Of a stretch of DNA of 64,000 nt, positions 28,224 to 36,788 are shown piece after piece (position 1 is the first letter of the stretch; each line of letters opens with the position of its first letter). The DNA comes from CATQHW01 sp965215345 (GTDB lineage Bacteria > Spirochaetota > Spirochaetia > SZUA-6 > Bin103), in contig CBDCDL010000002.1 of NCBI GenBank assembly GCA_965215345.1, forward strand, positions 3,100,001-3,164,000, read 5' to 3'. Both the position numbers and the translations under genes were made by a program. The notes beneath the pieces were generated by a model, which saw only the letters and a program-made list of their open reading frames with translations, ran no database searches and was not told the DNA's origin.

Positions 28224-28244
28224 TGCTTCGTGCCGCTCGGTGCG

Positions 28245-28337
28245 CTACATGCGCGCTCCCGCGTGGCGTCGGGCAACCCAGGCGGCAAGGCCCAGGAGGA
28301 GAGCGAGTAGCGTCGGCAGCAACGCGCGCGTGTTCAT
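28245..28337 (-). CDS. leuL: leu operon leader peptide
   Basis: A 30-codon open frame (ATG 28337, stop TAG 28247-28245) contains eight leucine codons within twelve residues, LLPTLLALLLGL. Its stop is 21 bases before the terminator hairpin of leuA. Stalling at the leucine run when leucyl-tRNA is scarce should allow an alternative fold and read-through. Leader peptides this rich in the pathway's end product are strong evidence for attenuation. The upstream ribosome-binding site is weak (TAGG). Confidence 0.85.
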   Translation of the reverse strand: MNTRALLPTLLALLLGLAAWVARRHAGARM

Positions 28338-28394
28338 TGCCTAATCAACCTACGGCATCTGCGGCGCGGTACGCAAGCCCGCGTGCGACGAGCG

Positions 28395-28694
28395 CTACGC
28401 CGCGCCTTCTCCCGGCTTGTCGGGCGCCTGGTTGCGGGCGCCCCAGAACATCCCTTCGATGATCCCTTCGACCTTCGACAGCCGGTCGCCGAGGTTGGCG
28501 ATTCGCGTGGTGAGCTCCTTGAAACCGGCCTGCATCTCGTCCCGCAGCCTGGCTTCGAGGCCCTTCATGTCGTCGCGAACCTCTGTGCGCAGGTCGCGCA
28601 CCTCCTGCCGGACGCCACGGATCGAGGCGAGCACGGCGGTGCCGAGGGCGATTGTGGCTGCGATGATCGCTATCGGCTCTGCGTTCACGTACAC
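28395..28694 (-). CDS. Small membrane-anchored coiled-coil protein
   Basis: A 99-residue protein with one N-terminal membrane helix (AIIAATIALGTAVLASI) and a long charged amphipathic coiled coil (VRQEVRDLRTEVRDDMKG, then LGDRLSKVEGIIEGM). The build resembles small XhlA- or DUF1640-like proteins. The start is GTG 28694, with a second GTG two codons later. It stands alone upstream of the leu leader, and its cellular role is unknown. Confidence 0.65.
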   Translation of the reverse strand: MYVNAEPIAIIAATIALGTAVLASIRGVRQEVRDLRTEVRDDMKGLEARLRDEMQAGFKELTTRIANLGDRLSKVEGIIEGMFWGARNQAPDKPGEGAA

Positions 28695-28897
28695 CTCTCC
28701 GGCGCCTTCGGCTCCCTGACGGAATCGTACCGGCCGGTGGACTGGATGTCACCGCGCCGGCATGGTCCATGCGAGCCAAGCGCCCTTCGTACCGTTGACC
28801 GCGCGCGATTCGCTGCCGCTTCATCTCGGACCGTGGTGGCGTGGCGTTGGGTGACCATGGACTTGATTCCTCGGCGTCAGGCTGCGAACGTGCCCGC

Positions 28898-29569
28898 ATG
28901 CGCGTGCTTCTGAGCCCGGGCGAGAGCGAGCTGGCGACGGCATTGCGCGACGGGCTGACCGGCCACGAGGCGGTGCTCGATGTCGATCCCGAGATCGACC
29001 CGGAGTCGGGTGTCCGCACGGTGGACGCCGGGTTCGACGCGGTCGTGCGGGTGGGACTGCCGGACGGAGACCCGGATGGGCCGGCCGATCCGTCGGCCGT
29101 GCTGGATCGCTCGACGCGTCCGGCCTATGACCTGTTGAGCGCCGCGGCCGAGTCCGGAGTGGGGCGCTGCGTGTACCTGAGCTCGCTGCGGTTGCTGGCC
29201 TGCTACGGGGCGCATCACACCGTCACCGAAGGATGGAGGGCGCTGCCGCCGTCCGACGATCCCGCTCTGATCGGCTGCCACCTCGGCGAGCAGATCGCCC
29301 TCGAGTTTGCCCGCGAGCGGCGCCTGGAGGTGATCACGGTGCGGCTCGGCGACCCGGTCGTGGCCGGCTCGCGCAGCGCCTTGAACGACGACCACGGCGA
29401 CGCCGCCATCTGCACCGATGACGTGGTGGCCGTGGTGTCCGCCGCGCTCACGGCGCCGGTCAGTCAGGCCTGCACCGTCGTGCATGCCCAGTCGCCCGTC
29501 GCGAACGCCCGATACCTGATGCGCCACGCCACGGAACTTCTGGGATACCCCGAAGAGGTGCCCGCGTGA
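28898..29569 (+). CDS. NAD-dependent epimerase-like protein with degenerate motifs
   Basis: A 223-residue protein related to extended SDR/epimerases by its overall strand pattern (VGRCVYLSSLRLL, LEVITVRLGDPVV). The glycine-rich nucleotide loop is replaced by LLSPGESELATAL, and no Y-x-x-x-K active site is seen where IGCHLGEQIALEF stands. It is probably inactive or binds a different ligand. It overlaps the next gene, a canonical relative, by four bases, so the two may form a heteromer. ATG 28898 was chosen because upstream residues from 28841 lack similarity. Confidence 0.65.
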   Translation: MRVLLSPGESELATALRDGLTGHEAVLDVDPEIDPESGVRTVDAGFDAVVRVGLPDGDPDGPADPSAVLDRSTRPAYDLLSAAAESGVGRCVYLSSLRLLACYGAHHTVTEGWRALPPSDDPALIGCHLGEQIALEFARERRLEVITVRLGDPVVAGSRSALNDDHGDAAICTDDVVAVVSAALTAPVSQACTVVHAQSPVANARYLMRHATELLGYPEEVPA

Positions 29570-30333
29570 AGGTCCTGATCGTCGGCGGCAACGGTTCGAT
29601 GGGGCCGCACGTGGTCGCCGCTCTGAGCGGACGGCACGTGCTGCGCGTGACCGACGTCAACGAGCCGCCGCCGGACTTCGCCCACGAGTACGTGCGGCTG
29701 GATGCCGGCGACCACGACGGCGTGATCGCCGCCGCCGAGGGCATGGACGCGATCATCAACCTGTCGGTTTCGCGCTGGGAGCGGCGCGGCGCCTGGGACG
29801 TCAACGTGCGCGGCAACTACAACGTCGCCGCGGCGGCCGCGCGGCACGGCATCCGTACCATCGTCAACACCGGCCCGTACTACCAGGTGGCCGGCGCGTC
29901 GTACGACGAATTCGATTTCGGCCTGCACCCGGACATGCCGCCGCAGCCGGGCACCCTCCTGTATGCCCTGACCAAGGCGCTCGGCCACGAGGTGCTGCGC
30001 GTGTTCAGCGCGCAGCACGACCTGTACGTGCAGACGCTCCTGTTCTACCTGATGCGCCACCCGACCGCGCCGGGCAGGCTCGACACTCACGAGCAGGGGG
30101 GCGTGGGCCGGGACATGATCCCACCGTACATCGTCGCATGGCCGGACACCGGGCTGGCGGTGCGTGCCGCGCTGGAGGTCGACCACGCGCGGCTGCCGTC
30201 CCGGTGCGAGACCTACTTCGTGTTCCCGACGATCCCGCACGGCAAATACCGCAACGACAAGCTGGCCCGCGTGCTGGGCTGGGAGCCGCCGCACCGGCTG
30301 GAGCACCTCTGGATGCGGCGCATGGAGCGCTGA
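29566..30333 (+). CDS. NAD-dependent epimerase/dehydratase family protein
   Basis: A 255-residue extended SDR. The Rossmann loop is VLIVGGNGSMGPH, followed by INLSVSR, VNTGPYYQ and the active-site YALTK (Y-x-x-x-K). The middle region is short, as in uronate dehydrogenase or sugar epimerase relatives. GTG 29566 overlaps the upstream stop as GTGA. A lactonase-type propeller gene follows after 34 bases, which suits a dehydrogenase making a sugar lactone that the next enzyme opens; this pairing is an inference. Confidence 0.82.
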   Translation: MKVLIVGGNGSMGPHVVAALSGRHVLRVTDVNEPPPDFAHEYVRLDAGDHDGVIAAAEGMDAIINLSVSRWERRGAWDVNVRGNYNVAAAAARHGIRTIVNTGPYYQVAGASYDEFDFGLHPDMPPQPGTLLYALTKALGHEVLRVFSAQHDLYVQTLLFYLMRHPTAPGRLDTHEQGGVGRDMIPPYIVAWPDTGLAVRAALEVDHARLPSRCETYFVFPTIPHGKYRNDKLARVLGWEPPHRLEHLWMRRMER

Positions 30334-30355
30334 CACACCCGCGCTGACACACCCG
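30327..30355. repeat. 14-bp tandem duplication at a gene end
   Basis: GCGCTGACACACCCG is present at 30327-30341 and again at 30341-30355, sharing one base. The duplication repeats the TGA stop of the epimerase gene and lengthens the spacer to the next ribosome-binding site (AAGGAG). Confidence 0.6.
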
Positions 30356-30367
30356 AAGGAGAAACAC

Positions 30368-31441
30368 ATGCACGTCTACACGGGAAGCTTCACCGACATG
30401 GACCTCGCCGATCACGGCCGGGGCCGCGGCATCTACCGCTTCGAGCTCGACACGAAGAGCGGCGCGCTGTCCGGCATGCAGCTCGCGGCAGAGGGACCCA
30501 ACCCCAACTACGTGCTGTTCAGCGGCGACGGCGCGCGGTTGTACGCCGTCGTGGAGGCCGCGTTCACCAGCGATCCGAGCGGCACCGCGGTACGCCTGTA
30601 CGACGTGGACCGCGCGACCGGCGCGCTGACGCTGCGCTCGTCGGCCGGATTCGGCATCACCGGTCCATGCCACATGAGCATGGACCCGGAGGAGCGGGCG
30701 GTCTTCGTCGGCTGCTATACCGGCGGCGGCGCCGTGATGGTCCCGCTCGGCGCCGGGGGAGAGCCCGGCGACCCGGTCGAGGTGCTGCACGAGGGATCGA
30801 GCGTCAACCCCGAGCGGCAGGAGGCGCCGCACCCTCACTCGGCGAACGTCACCGCCGATGGCCGCTTCCTGCACGTGCCCGACCTGGGCATCGACCGGGT
30901 GGTCACCTACCGCGTCGAGCACGGCCCGGCGCGCCTGACGCGCATCTCGGACGCTGCGTCCGCCCCCGGCGCCGGCCCGCGCCACATGGCGTTCACGCCG
31001 GACGGCGCGTTCGCCTGCGTGATGGGGGAGATGGCGTCCACGATCATGGCGTTCCGGTGCGAGAGCGACGGCGGGCTCACCCATCTGCAGACCCTCTCGT
31101 CGCTGCCGGCCGGTTTCTCGGGAGAGAACTCGACCGCGGACGTGCGCATGCACCCGCGCGGGCACGTCGTGTACTGCTCCAACCGCGGCCACGACTCGAT
31201 CGCCGTGTTCTCGATCGACCCGAAGACGGGCGAGCTGTCGCAGCTCGGGCACGTGCCCACCGGCGGCCAGACGCCGCGCGGCTTCAACGTGGACGCCTCC
31301 GGCACGTGGCTGCTGGCGGCCAACGAGCAGAGCGACTCCGTGTTCAGCTTCCGCGTCGACGGCGCCGATGGCATGCCGGTCCCCACCGGCTCGTCGATCG
31401 AGGTGCCGCGGCCGACCTCCGTCGCCTTCGCCCCGGCCTGA
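30368..31441 (+). CDS. Lactonase-family seven-bladed beta-propeller protein (6-phosphogluconolactonase type)
   Basis: A 357-residue cytoplasmic beta-propeller of the YbhE/Pgl lactonase family. Recurrent blades are visible as YVLFSGDGARLYAV, FGITGPCHMSMDP, HSANVTADGRFLHVPDLG, GAGPRHMAFTPDG, TADVRMHPRGHVVYCSNRG and TPRGFNVDASGTWLLAAN. The catalytic surface residues (His, Glu, Arg in the HPHS and PRH blades) appear conserved. ATG 30368 has AAGGAGA upstream. The family hydrolyses sugar-acid lactones; with the preceding dehydrogenase it could oxidise a sugar to its acid. Confidence 0.85.
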   Translation: MHVYTGSFTDMDLADHGRGRGIYRFELDTKSGALSGMQLAAEGPNPNYVLFSGDGARLYAVVEAAFTSDPSGTAVRLYDVDRATGALTLRSSAGFGITGPCHMSMDPEERAVFVGCYTGGGAVMVPLGAGGEPGDPVEVLHEGSSVNPERQEAPHPHSANVTADGRFLHVPDLGIDRVVTYRVEHGPARLTRISDAASAPGAGPRHMAFTPDGAFACVMGEMASTIMAFRCESDGGLTHLQTLSSLPAGFSGENSTADVRMHPRGHVVYCSNRGHDSIAVFSIDPKTGELSQLGHVPTGGQTPRGFNVDASGTWLLAANEQSDSVFSFRVDGADGMPVPTGSSIEVPRPTSVAFAPA

Positions 31442-31524
31442 CAGCGAGCGCGAGATACGGCATGGGCGGCTAGTCACGTACTGCTCGCCGGCGAGGTCCG
31501 TTTGGTAGCGAAGTTGCATCGGCC

Positions 31525-31567
31525 ATGGCCCGGCGGGTTGTCTCCCCGCGCGGGCCTCTTTCTCTTA
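31525..31567 (+). terminator. Possible intrinsic terminator after the lactonase gene
   Basis: GGCCCGGCGGG, a short loop TTGTCT, and CCCCGCGCGGGCC form a strong imperfect hairpin followed by the pyrimidine-rich TCTTTCTCTT. It lies about 85 bases after the lactonase stop. The tract is not a pure T run, so termination is only likely. The rest of the spacer up to 31702 shows no gene. Confidence 0.4.
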
Positions 31568-31702
31568 CGGGGTTGGTCCTCCAAGGATACCCTGTCCACA
31601 GCCTCGCCCAGCCGATGCCCTCTACGCACTGCGGCCTTCCACAGCCCAGACCGCATTCGCCCGTCGTCCCGCTCGATCCGTCAGCGGATCATTCCGACCT
31701 GA

Positions 31703-33157
31703 TCACCTGCTTTCCCGGCGACTTGATTCGGGATACAACACAAAGCTTGGCCGGATCATGTAATCCGGCCGCGGCACCTCAAAGAGCTCGAGGATGGCCG
31801 GGGCGAATTCCAGGTAGCTGATGCGCGACTGGTGTTGGTTTGCAGGAGTATTCGCGTTGTAGATGATCAACGTTCCGTCGGGATGATGGCGGGCACTGTG
31901 ATGATCGTCTATTTCTATCGATTTCAGCCCCATGTCTTCGATAGTTGCTGTTTCGGCCAATGCACCCGACCGGCGATGGACCCAACCGTCCCATATCGTA
32001 AAGGTGAGGACATGATCATTCAAATTGGGCTTGATTCCTGATGCAGTCAGTGTTCGGAACGCGCGTTGGGCGTTGGCCGGGCTCTTGAACTCGAGCGAGT
32101 ATTGAGGCTCCATCGCCGAACGTACTTTGTACTCGTGTTCCGGCACACCGAGGGCGGCAAGGAAGCGCGCCACGTCATCGATTACGTACTGGGCAGTGGC
32201 TGACGTGTCCAGTTCGGGGTTCGCACACTGCCCCATGCTGCTGTTCACGATGAGGATCCTGCCCGTGCTGCGGCAGTACTCCATCATTTCACCGATGAAC
32301 GAATCGAACAAACCGAGCGCGAACACTATTTCTTGATTATACCGATTTACCCATTCGTTTCCATACGCCCCATCGACACCTTCTTCGGGGAAGAGAGCAT
32401 ACCAGTACCGGTGCATGTTCGACGCGACGTGATTGGTGTATAAAATCGCCAAGTCAGGGCTGGTCTGCCGCGCAAGTTTTGCGAACATATCGGCGATGAG
32501 CATGAATTGGACGGCGCGCAGCCGTTCTCTCGACACTCGCTTCGCAGCCACTTGGGCTGCCACTCTGGTGATGTCGAGCAGCGTGCGCGGCTTGACGCCC
32601 AAAGCCGGCAGGCGTAGCGCCATGAGCGCCTCGCGCAGCCCGGGACTGGTCGCGGCGACTCGGCGGCTCTTGTTGCTCAGCTCCTGATTGAGCTTCTGGA
32701 AGGGCTGGTATTTCGCTGGTTTGGTCAAGGAACTGGCGCAGAACACCTCCGGTATCAGGAACTTTACGCGCTCATGGTTGATCAGGTCTTCAACTGGCGA
32801 TGTGTGCAGCGAGTTGACCAATCCTACGCTATACCCCCGGCTTGCCAGAATTCGCCAGTACATGGGATAGTTCGCCGGTTTCTTGTCATTGTACCAGCGT
32901 ATCCGGTGCCGGTCGTAGGGAGCACCGGTGTTGAGCGACGCCCAGGTCTGCGACGGGTAAAGAAAGTCCTCCGGTACGTCGTCGGCTTCGGTGACGATCA
33001 AACGGGATTCCCGCAGCAGCGTCGCGATGTGCGAAGCGGGATTGAGCGAGGCATACTTCTGAAAGATCCTGGGTGGGACCTCATTGGCCTCGATTACGAC
33101 AGCACGGTGCGAGGGGCAGTTGGATCGCTCACGCTCCGGGGAGTACGATGGTTTCAC
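31703..33157 (-). CDS. Alkaline-phosphatase-superfamily-like hypothetical protein
   Basis: A 484-residue protein, clearly more AT-rich than its neighbours. The N-terminus VVIEANEVPPRIFQKY and the following SQTWASLNTGAPYDRHRI resemble the metal and nucleophile segment of type I phosphodiesterase/alkaline-phosphatase proteins. Later stretches LAILYTNHVASNMHRYWY, ILIVNSSMGQ and DDHHSARHHPDGTLIIYN fit the remaining metal ligands. No signal peptide is seen. Such proteins occur near polysaccharide or phosphonate genes, but this one stands alone between the lactonase gene and a long gene-free spacer, and its substrate is unknown. Confidence 0.6.
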   Translation of the reverse strand: MKPSYSPERERSNCPSHRAVVIEANEVPPRIFQKYASLNPASHIATLLRESRLIVTEADDVPEDFLYPSQTWASLNTGAPYDRHRIRWYNDKKPANYPMYWRILASRGYSVGLVNSLHTSPVEDLINHERVKFLIPEVFCASSLTKPAKYQPFQKLNQELSNKSRRVAATSPGLREALMALRLPALGVKPRTLLDITRVAAQVAAKRVSRERLRAVQFMLIADMFAKLARQTSPDLAILYTNHVASNMHRYWYALFPEEGVDGAYGNEWVNRYNQEIVFALGLFDSFIGEMMEYCRSTGRILIVNSSMGQCANPELDTSATAQYVIDDVARFLAALGVPEHEYKVRSAMEPQYSLEFKSPANAQRAFRTLTASGIKPNLNDHVLTFTIWDGWVHRRSGALAETATIEDMGLKSIEIDDHHSARHHPDGTLIIYNANTPANQHQSRISYLEFAPAILELFEVPRPDYMIRPSFVLYPESSRRESR

Positions 33158-33774
33158 GATGGCCTATGGTAGGCCGATGAGGTAGTGCCGGGCAACGGCT
33201 GAGAGCGAGCATCCGGTGCGAATCGGCAGGGAAAGTGACCCCAGATCGGCGCGTCAAAACGACCCTCTCTACGCGGGCTTGTAGTTACTCGTACCATCGG
33301 CCGAGGGTGGAGTCAATGCGTTGGTACGGGCCGCCCGTCGGCCCATGGCCACCGTAGAGACGCTGAGTGGACGCGCTGGGATGCGAAAGAACGACACGGA
33401 GCGTGCGGCCGGTATCCGGTCGATGAGCGGGCCGGTAGCCGCGGTGCCGAGTCTGCGATGCCGGCCTGGCCCGAGAGCGCCCGCATCTGCGGCGAGCGGG
33501 GCAGCCGATCGGCTGACCACTGTCGGCAGGGGTCCGATGGCCGCATGCCATGGAGCGCCTGACCGGGCGAATCGAGCGCTGGAACGACCGAAACGACCGC
33601 GTCGGGAATTCGGCGCCCGAGGATCGCCGTCACGGCGTTTTCTCAGGCGAGGTGGTGTCCCGATACCCCCGGCGGCACGCTTGATGACGCGGAACGCTGA
33701 GGGCACGAACCGGTAAGCGACGAGCCAAGTCGGGAAGGCGCGCTGCGCCGTCCCCGCTCATCCTTTCAGCCGTC
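33158..33774. other. Gene-free spacer of about 600 bases
   Basis: Several open frames exist on both strands but none shows family similarity, a good ribosome-binding site or a credible protein pattern; they look like by-products of high G+C. Both flanking genes point leftwards, so the region probably carries the promoter of the gene at 31703-33157 and the 3' trailer of the ABC permease genes. I see no tRNA, riboswitch or clear repeat. Confidence 0.5.
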
Positions 33775-34626
33775 TCAGCCTTTGAGCGTCCCCGCGGTGA
33801 GCCCGGACACGAAGTGACGCTGCATGAACACGTAGAATGCCGCCACGGGGAAGATCGCCATGAACAGGATGGCGAACACGTCCTCCCACTTCTGAACGTA
33901 TTGACCGATCGCCCGATACACGCCGATCGTGATGGTGTAGTACTTCGAGGTGCCCAGAATGATCAGCGGGCTGACGAAATCGTTCCACGTCCAGAGCGCG
34001 ACGAATATGACCACGCCGGCGATCGCCGGGCTGATCAGCGGGTAGATGATGCGTGCGAAGATACGCACCTCTCCGGCCCCGTCGAGCCGGGCTGACTCGT
34101 CGAGCTGGATCGGGATGGTGCGAACGTAGCCGGCGAACACGAACACGGCGAACGGCAGATACCACGCCAGGCTGGCGAGCAGCAGGCCCGGCACCGTGAA
34201 CATCAACCCGAGCTGGCGCAGCACCTGGACCAGCGGCAACAGGATCACCTGCGCCGGCACCATCAATCCGGCCAGCAGCAGCAGGTAGGACAGCGTGAAG
34301 AACCGGTGTCGGCGGCGGCTGAGCACGTACGACATGGCCGACCCGAGGATCACGACCAGCGCCACCGTCACGCTGCTGATCACGACGGAGGTCCCGTAGG
34401 CTATGCCGACGTTGAAATGCGGGGTATCGAGATTGCGGGCGATGTTGTCCAGCGTCAGGCGCGCGAACGGGATGCCCAGGGGGCTGGCAAAGATATCGGC
34501 GCGCGTCTTGAACACGTTGACGATGGCGATGTAGAAGGGCACCAGAAAGATGCCGCCGGCGGCCAACAGGAAGCCATGGCGGGCGACCGACGGCAGATCG
34601 CGGAGTCCGCGTCCGGTAACGTTCAC
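33775..34626 (-). CDS. Sugar ABC transporter permease, MalG/UgpE type
   Basis: A 283-residue inner-membrane permease with about six transmembrane helices. The cytoplasmic EAA loop that docks the ATPase reads ESARLDGAGEVRIFARIIYPL. The C-terminus ends in the typical MQRHFVSGLTAGTLKG of MalG-like subunits. It lies ten bases downstream of the partner permease. The solute-binding protein and ATPase are not nearby; a shared MsmK-like ATPase encoded elsewhere is common in such systems. Confidence 0.9.
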   Translation of the reverse strand: MNVTGRGLRDLPSVARHGFLLAAGGIFLVPFYIAIVNVFKTRADIFASPLGIPFARLTLDNIARNLDTPHFNVGIAYGTSVVISSVTVALVVILGSAMSYVLSRRRHRFFTLSYLLLLAGLMVPAQVILLPLVQVLRQLGLMFTVPGLLLASLAWYLPFAVFVFAGYVRTIPIQLDESARLDGAGEVRIFARIIYPLISPAIAGVVIFVALWTWNDFVSPLIILGTSKYYTITIGVYRAIGQYVQKWEDVFAILFMAIFPVAAFYVFMQRHFVSGLTAGTLKG

Positions 34627-34636
34627 ATGCGGCCCT

Positions 34637-35584
34637 CTACATCACCAGCTTGTCTTCTCGCCGGCGCAACAGCAGCACCAGCGTGATGGAGACCACGCCG
34701 ACGATCAGCAGCATGTAGATGGCAAGGCTGGACCCGTACGACATGCGGTTCTGCTGGAAGCCCACGCGGAGGATCTGCAGGGCGATGGTCTCGGTGGCGC
34801 CGGCGGGGCCGCCGCTGGTGAGCACGACCACCAGGTCATAGATGCGCATGTAGCCGGTGAACAGGAACACCACGTTGGCGGTAAGCGCCGGCGCGAGCCA
34901 GGGGAACGTCACGGCCCTGAACCGCTGCCACGCCGAGGCGCCATCGATGGTGGCGGCATCGTAGAGGTCGCCGGGCACTGCCTGCAGCCCCGCGAGGTAG
35001 ATCACCGTCACGAACCCGGTGTCGCGCCAGAGATTGACGATCAGGACCGACCACGGCGCGAGCTGCGGATCGCCCAACCAGTCGATCGGCTCCATGCCGG
35101 CAGCCGCGAACAACCCGCCCAGGATGCCGTGGTAGCTGAGGAGCGCCTTCCAGATGAAACCCACCGCCACCGAACTGATCAACAGCGGGAAGAAGAACGC
35201 GGCGCGGTACACGTTGGTCATCGGTCCCGGTCGATTCACCAGCACGGCGAGAAACAGCCCGAGTGCGTTGCCGAGCAGCGCGCCGGGGATGGTGAAGAAG
35301 AAGGTGATGCGCAACGCATTGTGGAAATGGCGGTCGTCGAGGCCGCGGACGTAGTTCTTCAGCCCGACGAAGTTCATCGTCGAGCGGATCCCGTCCCAAT
35401 CGAAAAACGAGTAGTACAGGCTGAGCATGATCGGCAGGACCATGAACGCGAGGTAGATGACGAACCCCGGAGCGAACAACAGCGCCGTGCCCAGCGCATC
35501 GCGTCGCGCCGCCGCCGCGAACCGAAGCGGGCGGTGCGGCACGACCTGCTCGCCGGCGTTCTGTCCCCGCATGGATTCCGGCAC
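34637..35584 (-). CDS. Sugar ABC transporter permease, MalF/UgpA type
   Basis: A 315-residue inner-membrane permease. N-terminal FAPGFVIYLAFMVLPIMLSLYYSF is the first transmembrane segment and FFDWDGI the usual extracytoplasmic motif. The EAA loop is DAATIDGASAWQRFRAVTFPWL. It pairs with the MalG-type gene downstream. The next gene upstream is a rhamnonate dehydratase-like enzyme, so the imported substrate may be a uronic or deoxy-sugar or its acid; this rests on context only. A second possible ATG is at 35572. Confidence 0.9.
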   Translation of the reverse strand: MPESMRGQNAGEQVVPHRPLRFAAAARRDALGTALLFAPGFVIYLAFMVLPIMLSLYYSFFDWDGIRSTMNFVGLKNYVRGLDDRHFHNALRITFFFTIPGALLGNALGLFLAVLVNRPGPMTNVYRAAFFFPLLISSVAVGFIWKALLSYHGILGGLFAAAGMEPIDWLGDPQLAPWSVLIVNLWRDTGFVTVIYLAGLQAVPGDLYDAATIDGASAWQRFRAVTFPWLAPALTANVVFLFTGYMRIYDLVVVLTSGGPAGATETIALQILRVGFQQNRMSYGSSLAIYMLLIVGVVSITLVLLLRRREDKLVM

Positions 35585-35608
35585 GCAGTATACGTCAGGC
35601 TCCGGCGG

Positions 35609-36766
35609 TCAGACCGTCACCTTCGCAAGCCAGTCGTCGTCGAGGTCGATGCCGAAGCCCGGGGCGTCGCGCGGGACCAGATGGCCGTCCTCGATGACCG
35701 GCGTGCCCGGCAGCGCCACGGTCTCCGCCAGCGGCACCCCCGGCGGGGACACGCCGCTGGAGCGCTCGCCCCAGGTGACCGCCGGCATGGCCATCGCCAG
35801 GTGCTGGCCGTACGGGGTGTTCATGCCGCCGTGCGGGGCGACCGCGATGCCGGCGGCCTCCGCGATGTGGCAGATGCGCACGCAGGCGGAGATCCCGCCG
35901 GCCCACTGCAGGTCGGGCTGGAAGTAGTCGACCAGCCGCCGCTCGGCGGCTTCCGCGAACGGGCGCGCCAGGTACCAGTGCTCGCCGGTGGCCAGACTCT
36001 GCCCGGGCAGCCGCCGCCGCACGTCGGCGAAGCCGGCCATGTCGTCCGGCAGCAGGTAGTCCTCGATCCAGCGCAGCCGGTACGGGCACAGCGCCTCGCC
36101 GAGCCGCACGGTGTACTCCACGTCCAGCGCCATCCAGCAGTCGAGCATGATCTCCGCGTCCGGGCCGAGGGTGTCGCGCGCGGCGGCCACCATCTCCTCG
36201 GTGCGCCGAATGCCCTCGGTGCCGTCCTCCGGCCCGTACGGGTTGGGCAGCTTGAAGCCACGGAACCCCAGCTCCCGGTACCACGCCAGGTCGAAGCCGG
36301 TGGCGTAGCACGGGATCCGCTCTTTCTGCGGGCCGCCGAGCAGCGCGTACACCGGCGTCCCCAGGCACTTGCCCTTTGCGTCCCACAGCGCCAGGTCCAC
36401 GGCGCTGATCGCGTGCGCGGTCAGGCCGGAGCCGCCGTAGGCGGCGCTGATGCGGACCATGACGTCGTACAGCTTCTCGGTGGCGGTCACCGGCTCGCCG
36501 ATCAGGTGGCCGCGGAAGTGGTCGTTGATGATCGAGGCGACCGGCCCCGCGAACCCGCAGAGCCCCAGGCCGACGGTGCCGTCTTCGAGCGTCACCAGGC
36601 ACGCGCACTGCTTCCAGCCCGCGCCGGCCTTGCTGCGGGCGCCGCGGTAGCGCGCGTAGCGCTCCGTGGGAGCGGCCGGCTGGCGACCGCCGCGCTGCAA
36701 CACCCCGGTCGGCGTCCCGGCCCGTTTCAGGTCGACTTCGAACGCGCGGACTTCCTTGATGGTCAC
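35609..36766 (-). CDS. L-rhamnonate dehydratase-like enolase-superfamily enzyme
   Basis: A 385-residue enzyme strongly resembling L-rhamnonate dehydratase (RhmD). Shared stretches include GFKLPNPYGPEDGTEG, the metal-ligand Asp in IMLDCWMALDVEY, Glu in LRWIEDYLLPDD, Glu in SLATGEHWY, the QPDLQWAGGIS strand, the catalytic His in VAPHGGMN, and the ending DAPGFGID. It would dehydrate a six-carbon aldonic acid to its 2-keto-3-deoxy acid in the cytoplasm. It sits between a DUF362 gene and two sugar permease genes, all on the minus strand with short gaps, so uptake and breakdown are probably co-transcribed. Exact substrate is uncertain. Confidence 0.82.
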   Translation of the reverse strand: MTIKEVRAFEVDLKRAGTPTGVLQRGGRQPAAPTERYARYRGARSKAGAGWKQCACLVTLEDGTVGLGLCGFAGPVASIINDHFRGHLIGEPVTATEKLYDVMVRISAAYGGSGLTAHAISAVDLALWDAKGKCLGTPVYALLGGPQKERIPCYATGFDLAWYRELGFRGFKLPNPYGPEDGTEGIRRTEEMVAAARDTLGPDAEIMLDCWMALDVEYTVRLGEALCPYRLRWIEDYLLPDDMAGFADVRRRLPGQSLATGEHWYLARPFAEAAERRLVDYFQPDLQWAGGISACVRICHIAEAAGIAVAPHGGMNTPYGQHLAMAMPAVTWGERSSGVSPPGVPLAETVALPGTPVIEDGHLVPRDAPGFGIDLDDDWLAKVTV

Positions 36767-36788
36767 GGTCCCCTCTCCGCCGCCGGCG

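Noticed and set aside
33215..33290. GGGAAAGTGACCCC followed by GTCAAAACGACC, reminiscent of IS21-type element ends
   Set aside because: No istA or istB gene, no matching inverted partner and no target duplication could be found, so an insertion-sequence end is not supported.
33550..33684. Small + strand frame of 44 codons (MERLTGRIERWNDRND...) in the gene desert
   Set aside because: No ribosome-binding site, no family similarity and no partner gene. Its repeats of arginine and aspartate codons follow from base composition.
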